The position numbers and the translations under genes were made by a program. A stretch of DNA of 64,000 nt from Paramacrobiotus metropolitanus (Eukaryota; Tardigrada; Eutardigrada; Parachela; Macrobiotidae). Location: assembly GCF_019649055.1 (NCBI RefSeq), contig NW_026570229.1, positions 1,984,001 through 2,048,000 on the forward strand, read 5' to 3'. The notes beneath the pieces were generated by a model. That model saw nothing but the letters and a program-made list of their open reading frames with translations, searched no databases and was not told where the DNA came from. Below, one piece after another: positions 23,325 through 33,309 of this stretch. Position 1 is the first letter of the stretch. Every line of letters begins with the position of its first letter.

Positions 23325-23983
23325 GCACGAGCTGTGGCAAGCAGAATCTGGTACAGAGCTGCCACAAGAAAACCTTAGGCGGGCACAGAAAGTGTAGGAT
23401 GCAGCCATAGTTAAAAAAATCTTGCGATGTCACTGTAAATCTTGAAAACGATGTTACCCGCTGACATTGTGCGCGCTTGTTGCTTGCGGTTGCACAGCCG
23501 GATTCGGGAAAGTGGCTCAACGCGCTTCTTGTACCTTCCTTGGAACGTTAATGTCTGACGAGAGTTTCCGTACAGCCGTCGGACTACGAACTGGCTAACC
23601 AATCTGCAGTCCTCATCTTTGCGCTGACTGCCGTCAACCTGTCGACCAGTACGGCCAATATGGACTTTCATGTGAAACGTGCGCCGGACGTTTTCCTTTG
23701 CCACTCGTCTTTGAACGAAGTGATTCGCCGAAGTCTGGTTACTGCTAATATACCGGCTGTACTGGAACTGAGGGGGACTAACGCCGAGGACAATCGCCGG
23801 CCGGATGGTGTATCACAGGCATTCACAGCTACCCTGGAGAAACGGATTACGATTGGCTTGGGATGTAACATGCGTCGATACAGTTGCCTTGTCTAACTTT
23901 CTCAGCAGCATTATTAAAGCTGGTGAGGCTGCTAGGAAAGCGGAAGAGAAAAATGTCGAACTGAGTACGATTTTGCCGCTTTA
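23325..23983 (+). pseudogene. C-terminal remnant of an invertebrate retroelement polyprotein
   Basis: In three shifting plus-strand frames the DNA preserves a known C-terminal region of invertebrate reverse-transcriptase proteins. In order it shows LGTLMSDESFRTAVGLRTG, PICSPHLCADC, a Cys motif with GLSCETCAGR, RRPDGVS, then WDVTCVDTVALSNFLSS and GEAARKAEEKN before a stop at ~23983. The RPDG...WDVT part resembles a PD-(D/E)XK-type core. At least three frameshifts and internal stops show that it is dead. The reverse transcriptase domain itself is not present in the window. Confidence 0.7.
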
Positions 23984-24950
23984 GCTTTTAAAACTTTTGG
24001 TGTTGGCGGTCCAGTACATGGATTTCAAAATATTATCTAAATTTGAAGTTTTGAAAACATTTAAACTCGTAATGTAGTTTCGGGAATCTTCAGTTGAGGA
24101 AGAGCCTTCATCGAGCCGTTCGAGTGTTAGTGGCTAGTCGTGTTCATGTTGCTCAAAACGGGCAAGGTTATCCCTTGTACTTAAGGTTTTTTTCGTCTAT
24201 CCCTGCAAGTTAGTGTGTCCTCATACTGATTATCTATGCGATCAATATCCCTTGCTTTAAGTCCCTTAACGAGCGACTGATTTTTTGGGATTTTATTAAA
24301 TTAGAGTAGATCTGCATCGTCCTACTGCAGAATGCGCACACTTGACAGCTGTACTGGTACCCCGGAGGAGGTATGTATTGTATGTTACGCGTAACTGCAA
24401 CTACATCAGTAAATTATTAGCATTATTAATATTAAACATGCGGCATAATGGACTTTTTATCTACCGGAGCGTAGCTAGGATCAATACTTCTAGCCAGCTT
24501 TCAGCAGTGCCCGATTCCCGCCTATCTGTTACGGAAGTATCTAATGCCATCGCTAAGCAGAGTACTATATCTGTACTGCACGACAGTTTCAGCGTATTCC
24601 GTTTAGTCTAGTGTATTCAAAAAAATTAACTTCTAAACATCCGAAATTTGCCGCATATCATCAATCATCACAAATCATAATCGATAAGCTGAAAGCTATC
24701 TCCATTGTAGCGTCGACAAATGTCCATTTTCTTTCAGTCTTTTATTGAGGGCGCAAAAACGGTTCTTCCGTGCGTACCCAACAGAATATGTGTTGCGATG
24801 CCGGAAGGTTTTCGGCTCAGTCAATTTAACATTACGCTAGCCGGAGAAAAACGCATGCACAGCCAGCAAGCGCAGTCACTCCCACCGAATCACGCATGCG
24901 TCATCATATTAATTTTAGGTTTTTCTGTGAGACCTTGCTATAATCGCATC
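23984..24950. other. Intergenic, no gene supported
   Basis: The 111-codon plus frame at 24720-25055 overlaps the 3' end of the Ig-like exon on the other strand and has no domain of its own. Confidence 0.4.
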
Positions 24951-25756
24951 TCAAAAGAATTCCACAAAGGCCTTCTGTACAAACCACTCACTGCCGTCCG
25001 GATCGGGTTGCACCCAGCATTCGACAGCAGCCGGACGACGCATTGGTGGACGTGATACATTAACCACAATACTAATTTCGCACGGTGTCGTGGCATCTTC
25101 GAGTAAGTAATGACATTCTCCCCGGGCATCATGCACATTGACACGAAATGCCGGGTTCGGTCCATTGATGGCCCTCAGATTGGGACGTAATTCCTTGGGA
25201 ACCACAATAAACTGACCATCGAACTTCCACATATGATATGGTCCGCGTTCACAGGTGCAGTCGACATAGGCGGCGCAGCTGAAGATAACGTCGCGTGACC
25301 GTGTGGCGATGTTCTCCATCACACCGGCAAATATTTCTTTGGCCGAGCGACATTTCGGTCGCACCTCGAATTCCTGAATCATGCACAGTTGCGTCAGCGT
25401 GTCCTTGTCGTCACACTGCCGCAGACACTGTACGCTACCAGCCGCTGCGTAGGAAACATTATGGATGAACAGATAGCTGACATTATCGTGTGCTGTCTGA
25501 GTGTAGAAAAATCCTTTATGATGCTTCGTTGTATTAAGGGAAACCGTGATGTTTTGGTGCCGCCACATAATTGATGGCTGCTCATTTTTTGTAGCGTTTA
25601 AAAAGCAGGAAAACGTGGCAGTTGTCTGCGTAAGTGGACGAACGATCTGCCGTGTTGGATGGGTCTGAGGTTGCTTCCATTTGAGCATAGGCAAGACAAT
25701 CCTGTTGTCCTGCTTTTCTAGTTCCGCTTTGCGGACAGCTTTTTCCAGCTCCCATA
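24951..25756 (-). CDS. Terminal exon of an Ig-like secreted or receptor protein (5' part not found)
   Basis: The open frame starts after a good acceptor (CTTGCAG, phase with two bases TA first) at 25756 and ends TGA at 24951, ~267 codons. It begins VWELEKAVRKAELEKQ and continues with two Ig-like modules. The first shows FSCFLNAT, IMWRHQNITV and a second Cys in SVQCL. The second shows VIFSCAAYVDC, HMWKFDGQFIVV and further Cys. Many N-glycosylation sequons (NAT, NIT, NTT, NVS) fit an extracellular protein. There is no transmembrane segment in this exon. The first exon, with signal peptide, must lie upstream (>25760); the candidate at 25794 has a stop and I could not join it. It may act in adhesion or immune recognition. 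Confidence 0.6.
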
Positions 25757-25759
25757 CTG

Positions 25760-27202
25760 CAAGTCAGAAAGTGTACTGGAACGAGAAGAAGCAAAGCATT
25801 TTAATCATCTCATTCGGCACAGAAAATAAGCACGGAAGCAAGTAGTATGTGTCCGTTTACGAAAGTAAACGCAATGGCTATTGGTTACTGATTACTTTAG
25901 GTGTCAAAATCATGTGCATTGTCTACAACGTTTTCAGCGCACTATGCACGATCATTTCGATGAGGAATTTTCATCGAGGATTAGAGAAGAGACAGTTTAA
26001 AGAGTTTAACACTTCAACATGAAATGCAGGCGGGTTAAGCAGCGAAGAAAGTTCAAGAAACGTTCTGTCAACGGCCAAAAGAAACATGGGTACTGCGTAG
26101 TACATGATTACATAATACCGACGGTTTGGTTAGCACCGTCTATGACAAAGACGAAGAAACTACATCGGTTGTATTAACGGTTTTGCCGATTCGTGCATCG
26201 CACATTTTTGGCACAGTGTTTAAAACATTTTACCGGACACTGTTCGAAATTACACTATGTATGGGAGAATTTATATAAACTGTCGGCAAAAACATTCCGA
26301 TTTTCTCGGAAGCGTCGTGCTACAATTACTGTAAACTTTATGTAAGCTAAACATAGGCGCTGTAAGCTTTCAGTACGATCTGAAGCAAGCTCGGAAGCGA
26401 AACTCAGTAAACGATACTAGTTAATTGGGTACAAGTGTATTGTTGGCACTCACGAGATACTGCATCATAATTATTCGTTCTGGGGACTGGATGAACTGGG
26501 CAAGCGATGCAGAGAAGCGAGATCAACCGTTTCATGAGGATGTAATCCAGAATAACAGCAAACAAAATCACTGTCCCTACAGTATGGGCAATTCGGTATG
26601 GAATCGCCGCCAATGCCATGAGCAGATCGCATGATTGTGACTGCAACGGCAACCCGGATTAAAATAACCTCGTTTTTGAGATAACATTCGCAGCTTACCA
26701 ACATCTGTTTACTTATGACTTGATCTGCGCATGTTACTGGCGCAGCTCCCACAAAGCGTTACTAGCTGCGTAATTATGGGGTAACAGTAGCAACAGAAAT
26801 TGGAACACTGTTTTTTTGTCAGTGACACCACATGAAAGTGCTGTCCAGGAGCGGGGCATGCCATACGCAAATATCAGCGAGGTTTTGTGTGAGTACTAGA
26901 TCACTGCAAGCTAAACGCTACTAAGGTATTAGCTGGGATGTAATCCGATAAGGTAGGCGTGCGAACCACGTGTATTTCCGCTTCGCTTTAACGCACGATA
27001 ATGCGCATTCAGAGACGGTTTAATAGCACAATTTTATTAATAACACAGCTTTACGTTGTTAGCGCTACATGAACAAACTGTAAGCAAAACAAATAGTAAT
27101 ATTTATAACAATAGAACTTGGTTATTATCACTCAACTAGAGAAAAACAATAAAGATATGAAACACCACATTAATTAACAGATCTAGAACGAATCGATTCG
27201 AT
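25760..27202. other. Intergenic or intron of the Ig-like gene
   Basis: Hydrophobic minus-strand frames near 26404-26752 could contain an upstream exon of the Ig-like gene (one has a span TVILFAVILDYIL), but no phase-correct join could be made. Confidence 0.3.
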
Positions 27203-27380
27203 GCGATTATTCGCATGATCGAAACTGTACTGAAACATACAAACATCGATAAAGCAAATCTGCTTCGTCTTAATGATCCTTTATGCGAATCAGGAAAAGC
27301 AAATTAATCACAAAAATCAACTGAAAAAATCGAGGCGCTTTTAAGCTAAACCAAACGCGATTTCGCATTTACCCGGGATT

Positions 27381-29574
27381 TTACCAAGGAAGATTGTGCT
27401 TTTTGGCGTAGGCTTTCACATGGTAATCTTTCCAGGCATTGAGGGAAGCCGTAACCAGGCCAGCCTGCATGCCGCGTTCGCGTCCCATCAAATGACACGC
27501 GGTGAAATACACTGCGAACAAAAAATGTTATTTTTATTTAAAACGTACGAGTAAAAAATTTTATTCTTTTATAATATGATGCTTATTTTATTGAAACTCA
27601 CTTTCCACGGTCATGATAAATTCGTCACCAAGGAGGGCCTTGATTCCAGGCTGCTGCTTGTGATCAGAGTCTTGGTCCCGGATGAACTGCATCCGCTTCT
27701 CGTATAAGAGGCGGATGCCGTCGCCTTTGTAGTCAGCTGTTCCTTGGATGAGGAAGCCAATCAGCTGTTTCAGCCATTTGGCTGGCTCCCATGTCTTTCC
27801 GGAGATGACCATGCGGTTATGCAGCATTTCTTCGATCCAGATTGGATCTCCCGGCGCCTTCTTGACCAGCTCAATTTTCTTGGGTCCTTTGATTTCATAC
27901 GGAAATTTCATCAAATGATCTAAAAATTAAATAAATTACTAAAATGGTTAAAGCGAAATCGCATTTTTTAACTGACCTTCCAGTTCAGCTTCGACCATGG
28001 GATCGGTTTTTCTGGCTTTTGGTGCTACAGCGACATTGAAAATGTTGATAATGCATCATGTATATTTTGCATGCATTTGAAGGAGAAATTTACCCTTATG
28101 CGACTTCGCATACGCGCTTCCACTACCAGCGCCTCCCAATCCTGAATCACCTCCATTTGCTCCTGCGATATCGCTATTTCCTAAAGGAAGAAGCTAATTC
28201 AACTATTTTTTTGAAATGGATAAATAAATGTCATACCTGCAGCGCGCTTCAACGGAGACACTGGAGGAGCCGCTGCTTTTTTCTTCAGTTCAGCTGAAAA
28301 ACGATGTCAGTTGTAGTTGAACAGATTTAAAAATATAGCGAGATCGCACAGGTTAAGTTACCCGTTGGAACTGACGGAACAGTAAAAGGACCTTTTGCCG
28401 CTGGCGGAACCAATCCTTTTTGAGGAGATAACAGACGACATTCAAATAATTTGATTAATGCAATTTTGCTTAAGCACATCCTTTACCTGGAATTTCCATG
28501 GGAACGGTGCGAGAAGACGAGGAACCCGATGGGTGAGCTAAACAGTTCGCCGACTTTAGCGAATAACGCATAGATTTGAAAAGTAACAACTTCAAAAATC
28601 ATTAATTACCGGAATGCGAAGTCGCTTGATCTGATTCTGGAACATTCTCAGCAAAAGGATCGAAATCGTCATCCAGCGCTTCTTCGGGTGCCATAACTAC
28701 AAAATTATTATGAATACGTAATTAATATTAATATTATTAACGTAGGAAAAAATGGCAGGCTGCATTTGTGAAGCTGCAACTTACCTCCGCTATGTTCAGA
28801 AACATCCGACATCGGCTCTAAAAAATCAACCGCATTTTCTAGTACGAGTACTAAAATACTTCTACAAAATTTTGACACAAACCTTTCGAAGGGATTTCGT
28901 TGCCCACATTCTGTAATTCAGCGGACAGTAGTTTTTGAGCTTTCTGAAGCGAACTCGCATTCACAGTTTTGACTTTGTTCTGCATCTGATTGAACAAAAA
29001 ACAACTCTGCAAATTAGCTTTATCTGCATGTTGAAAGCATTTAATAATTAAAAATAATGCGACATCGCTTAAAGTTCTGTATTCTGCAATATAGCCTTAT
29101 ACGTTTCCTACAGGTTTCAGCTAATGTTGGCCATGTTTTGTACCTGAAGTTGTTGCTTAAGGAACTCCACATGTTCGTCAGCTTCCTCCTTACTGTTCAT
29201 GATGCAGATGATCGTTGCATCGTAGAACTGGGATTTGTGTTGAGCCTGCAGCAGTGTGCCAGCGCGCAGCGGAAATTTGTAGAAGTTTCCGGGAGTGGCT
29301 TTCAAGCGTTCTTCGCTCGCAGGCCAATGCAACACTTCATCGTCCACTGCGAACCTCACCACAATCAGATCTACAAAAATGCAAATTTGCATAATCTGGT
29401 GTTATGAAAAAGAAGATTTTTTTCACCGTTATTTTTTGCATGAGCTGCGAGCGCGCTTTTGAATGATGCAATCGGGGAGCTTTCCAATGGAGTGGGATGC
29501 GATTCCGCTTGAGGCTGAACTTGCACACCACCAGTCCCGCGTCCGCGCCCGCGCGTGCGAGTTCCGCGATGCAT
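27381..29574 (-). CDS. Transposon accessory protein 1, twelve exons, 447 aa
   Basis: Exons (minus): 29574-29427, 29370-29144, 28985-28883, 28817-28785, 28696-28610, 28537-28487, 28415-28362, 28293-28237, 28180-28094, 28024-27977, 27919-27602, 27511-27381. Every join keeps phase: phase 1 after exon 1, phase 0 after exon 2, phase 1 after all later ones. The N-terminus is Arg/Gly-rich (RTRGRGRG). Residues ~50-125 form a compact domain (DLIVVRFAVDDEVLHWP, YKFPLRAGTLLQAQ, YDATIICIMNSKEEADEHV) that could be SH3/Tudor-like. A low-complexity Pro/Ser/Gly/acidic linker is made of many tiny exons. A C-terminal ~150-aa domain (WIEEMLHNRMV, AKWLKQLIGFLIQG, YFTACHLMGRERG) could be BEN-like. The family is not certain. 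It probably binds DNA and helps the transposase. Confidence 0.65.
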
Positions 29575-30060
29575 TATCTATCAAGAAACTGAAAAAACAA
29601 AGAGAATTCTCAAACGAATTTGATAACTAATTTCTGAAGTGTGAAAAGAAGTGAAGAGAAGATTCAGGAAGAAGTTTACGAAAAGTTCACAACAGTTGTG
29701 AGCTGTGCATGAAAGTAATTTTCATGTTTTCTCGCACACGTCTTGAAGGCTGAACATACTAGGTTTTTGAATCGAACTGAACGAGCTACGTTGCGACCAA
29801 CCAAAATTAATATCGCAGTCCAGCAACCAATAGCGAGCAGCATCTTGATGTAAGCGAAACCGCTTTGACTAGCCACAAAAGTTTTAAAGCCACATTTACT
29901 ATACATCCAGTTTCAGAATAATGCAATGTTTTTTTCTGAAAACTGTGGGAATTTTAAATCCGTTTTCTTAATTTTTATTTCTGTATTTTCGGTTTCTGTC
30001 AACGTGTAAAAAATTTTGGTGATTGTTCTCCTTAAAATTGAAGTAATTTTTAAGGAATAA
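29575..30060. promoter_or_regulatory. Divergent promoter region of the CACTA-like element
   Basis: This 486-bp spacer separates the start codons of accessory gene 1 (minus) and the transposase (plus) and so must hold both promoters. It has no exact GCGANNTCGC site, only a near match GCGAAACCGC at about 29857. The 76-codon minus frame at 29676-29906 is probably spurious. Confidence 0.45.
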
Positions 30061-32665
30061 ATGGCAAAGCGAATGCGTTATGGTCAGTATCAGACTGACG
30101 ATTTTGGAAATTTCATTATTCCCAGGACGACGCAGTATCGCTGGCGACTTCGCTCGCGCAATGACGACGTTGTGGATCGCGTCGATCAGCAAGTTTTTGT
30201 GGACAGTGATCCTGCAGATGCACCAGCTGACAATCTGGAGAGCGATATCGCAAGGTAAATGCAGTGCACATGAGAGATCAAATCATTTCACGATACGGAG
30301 CAAAGTGCATGCATGTAGCAAGTATGCATATTGCAGATGCGACGAAGAAACAAGTCTGTTTGCGGAGGCTGAAGAATCGGATATTGATGATTCGGAGTGC
30401 GCAGAAGCGGAATCGCTGCCCCTTAGCCTTAAAGAACAAATTCATCTGCTCATTCAGTTGCGGAAATGGCAGAAGTACCACAATACCAAGCAGAACTTGG
30501 GAGCAGACTTGGAGGTAGTGCGATCACTGTTTGAAGATCCAGGCGGACTCGCAGACTGCCAGTTTCCTCCGAACCTGTACTATTTGGATAAAATGTTTGG
30601 GGATGCGATCTCGCACAATATTACTTATTACTATTTCTGCCCGCGCCACTACTGCATCGTTGGAAGCAGAAAAGCAGGTGAAAAGTGCAATGTTGATTTT
30701 CCGTGCGACGGCATCACCCCCAAGAAGCAAGAGCCCCACGTCATCCCGTTGTGTGATTTGCACCAAAACTGCCTGCTATCGATGGACTTGGAGGAGCTGG
30801 TTCGGAAATTTTTGAGCGAACATTCCGCCGAATTGCAATCAGTCCTAGGAAAACGAAAGCGATTCCGCATCAATAGCACTGATGAACTTAACACGGGTCA
30901 GTTTTACCGCGACAAAAGTTTTGGAGATGATGTCGTGACTATAATGGCACATACGGACGGATTTGCGCTGACAAGATCGTCCAAATTAAAAGGATACGCG
31001 GTACAGTTTGTGTTTGCGGATTTCCCTGGAAAGAAGCGGTTCCGTTCGATAGTCCTCCAGAGCCTCTACATTGGCACAGCGACAAAAATCCCGCATCGCA
31101 AGATTGTGCTACGTCCTTTTTTATCCCAGCTGTATAAGTTATCGACCGAAGGGATGCTGATCAACTTAAATGGAGAAGATAAGCGTATTCGCATCGTCAT
31201 GACTGCTGTGGTCGCGGACACGATGGAGCGACTTCCGCTTGTCGGCATTGGATCTATCCATGCATATGTCGGTGGCTGCACGTATTGTGAAGCCACCCCT
31301 GTGCGCGAAGAGAACCGCCAGGTCTACATTTGTGCGACTTCGCTTTATGCAATGCCTCGTACGGATTCCAGTATTCGTAGCCTGGCGAAAGAGCTAATGG
31401 ATTATCCATTACATCACCGGGACGCAGCGCGAAAGGATGCAAATTTCACGGGAATATGTGAGAGCTCGCCGCTGGAAATGCTGCCGCATTTTGATTTGGC
31501 GCGTGGATTTCCTGTTGACGCCATGCATAATTGCTGCAAAGGTGTCGCACCTCAGATATTTTTTGCATGCAACGTAAACAAGAGCGGCATCGCAGAAATT
31601 AATGAGCGTGGCAGTGCTCTGGACTTCCCTAGTGTTGTTTCCAGGAAATTCCGCTCATTCGACGAAGTGAACCTGTTGACAGCAAACGAATGGCGCGACA
31701 TCCTTTATACCGGGATTCATCTATTTCGGGGTGTCTTCACGCCAACAGAATACGAGGTTTGGTGTCAGTATTCTAGTATTGTGACCAGAGCTTTCCAAGA
31801 TGCGATATCGCGTACGGATACTGAAATTATGGAGGATGAAGCGTACGACTTCGTGAGAAGCGCTGAAACAGTTTTTGGTGAAGATTTCATGTCCTATAAC
31901 GTCCATCTGACACTCCATCTTGGACAATCCTGTCGCGACTTCGGTACGGCCGCGGGTTTCAGCGCCTTTCCTTTTGAAGGAAACATCGGTTGTATTGAGG
32001 AAAACATCCACGGATACAACCAGGTGACACGCGAAGTCGCTAATTCTTTAAAGTTGATCAAAATTGCGGAAGACATTGCGGAAAATTTGAGGCGACAACC
32101 GCAAGACCAATTCACACCGGCCATTTTGCGCATACTGGAAAACAATAGTTCTGCAAATTTGTATTCCAGTGTATGCAACGCTGCAGGTTGTTTTTTGATC
32201 GGACCAGCGAAAACGCACACTGTCATTGTCGGTGAGTGTTATTCAGCATGGGAAGCTTTACGAGACTACGCGGCGGAGAATCAGCTGTGTCTGGAAAACG
32301 TGAGTCATTCTGTGCATTCGAAAATAATTTTGAAAGGATTTGTCCTCAGCAGTGCAGAGTCGATCCGAGACCACTTTGCGAATGCTCTATTCTACTGCCG
32401 TTATGGCAATTTTTGGCGATTCCGCTTCGCAGTACATATCGGCGGATCGGTGGTGCTGCTTTGTGAACAAAGCGAAACCGCTCAGCAAAAAATTTACAAC
32501 CTAAACTGCACACTTCCGGCTCACAAATTAATCCGTTGGAAAGGCGAGTTCGCTGTTCTCGGAGCGGAAACATTCGCAGGCATTGCGTTGGAGTTGCCGT
32601 ACGATGACCACGAGGAGTTAACCATCGGCGCGATGCTACCACGGTTACTTTATTATTTTGATTAA
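30061..32665 (+). CDS. CACTA/EnSpm-like (tnp2-type) transposase, two exons, 840 aa
   Basis: Exons are 30061-30254 and 30337-32665. The 82-nt intron starts GTAAAT and ends ATATTGCAG, phase 2. Beginning at 30061 gives MAKRMRYGQYQTDDFGNF; a longer open frame starting at 30080 runs through the intron in the wrong frame and is not the true N-terminus. Known tnp2-type landmarks follow in order: DGFALTRSSKLKGYAV, then ADTMERLPLVGIGS...GGCTYC (~360-385; Asp and Cys pair), FPVDAMHNCCKGV (~457), NVHLTLHLGQSC and FPFEGNIGCIEENIHG (~610). These carry the candidate DDE acids. A C-terminal region ends LTIGAMLPRLLYYFD. It would cut and paste the element in the nucleus. No internal stop was seen. Confidence 0.8.
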
Positions 32666-33309
32666 TACAGCGTTGTTAATTTTGGTTAATACAGTTGCGT
32701 TAATGATGCGTTGTCGCTTAACAGTAATGATGGGCGGTATTAATGTTAATAAATTTGATGTTATGTGTTTTCCGTTTGTCGTTAATTGTGAGCATTTTGC
32801 AGTAAGTTTCTTAGATACTATAAATAAATCTTGATTTTTTTGTGCCTCTGCGTGTAGGCTAAAGTGTAGTAAATACAATTAAAGTAAGTAACAGACTATT
32901 TTGTATGTTATTTGCTGCAAATGAAATAAGACTTCAAACTTCCTTACACAGTAAAGTCAAGACAATGCAACAGTACGTCAGCTACGAACTGAAGAATCTT
33001 TTGTTATGTAATACTGCTCAGATTTTTTCACAGCCAGGATATTGAGAAAGTAATCAGTAATCCATCGCTAACGGAAGACAACATCACTATAGATCAACAA
33101 CAGTGCACACTGCACACCAGTAAACGGAATATGTAGGCAATCAATAACGCACGTGCAACAATGCATCCCTCTGAACAAAAGATCATAAAGAGTAAAGGAA
33201 CTCATTCCATAAAGCAACAAAACACAATGCAAGATTCACATCAGACTATAACCATCATCAAAGCACAACAAAACTATTTGTTCACATGGAGATACGAAAG
33301 CGACAACGC
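32666..33309. other. Spacer between convergent transposon genes
   Basis: AT-rich 3' flanks of the transposase and accessory gene 2. It contains GTTAATA-rich direct repeats around 32670-32760 and an AATAAA at 32821. No GCGANNTCGC site occurs here. Confidence 0.4.

Noticed and set aside
25582-25794. Minus ORF beginning MLLLVPVHFLTCSMG as signal peptide of the Ig-like protein
   Set aside because: It is in a different frame from the Ig-like exon, and a join would need an intron of only ~20 nt.
29676-29906. Hydrophobic minus ORF in the spacer of the CACTA-like element
   Set aside because: It lies in the divergent promoter region, has no homologous motif and is probably chance.
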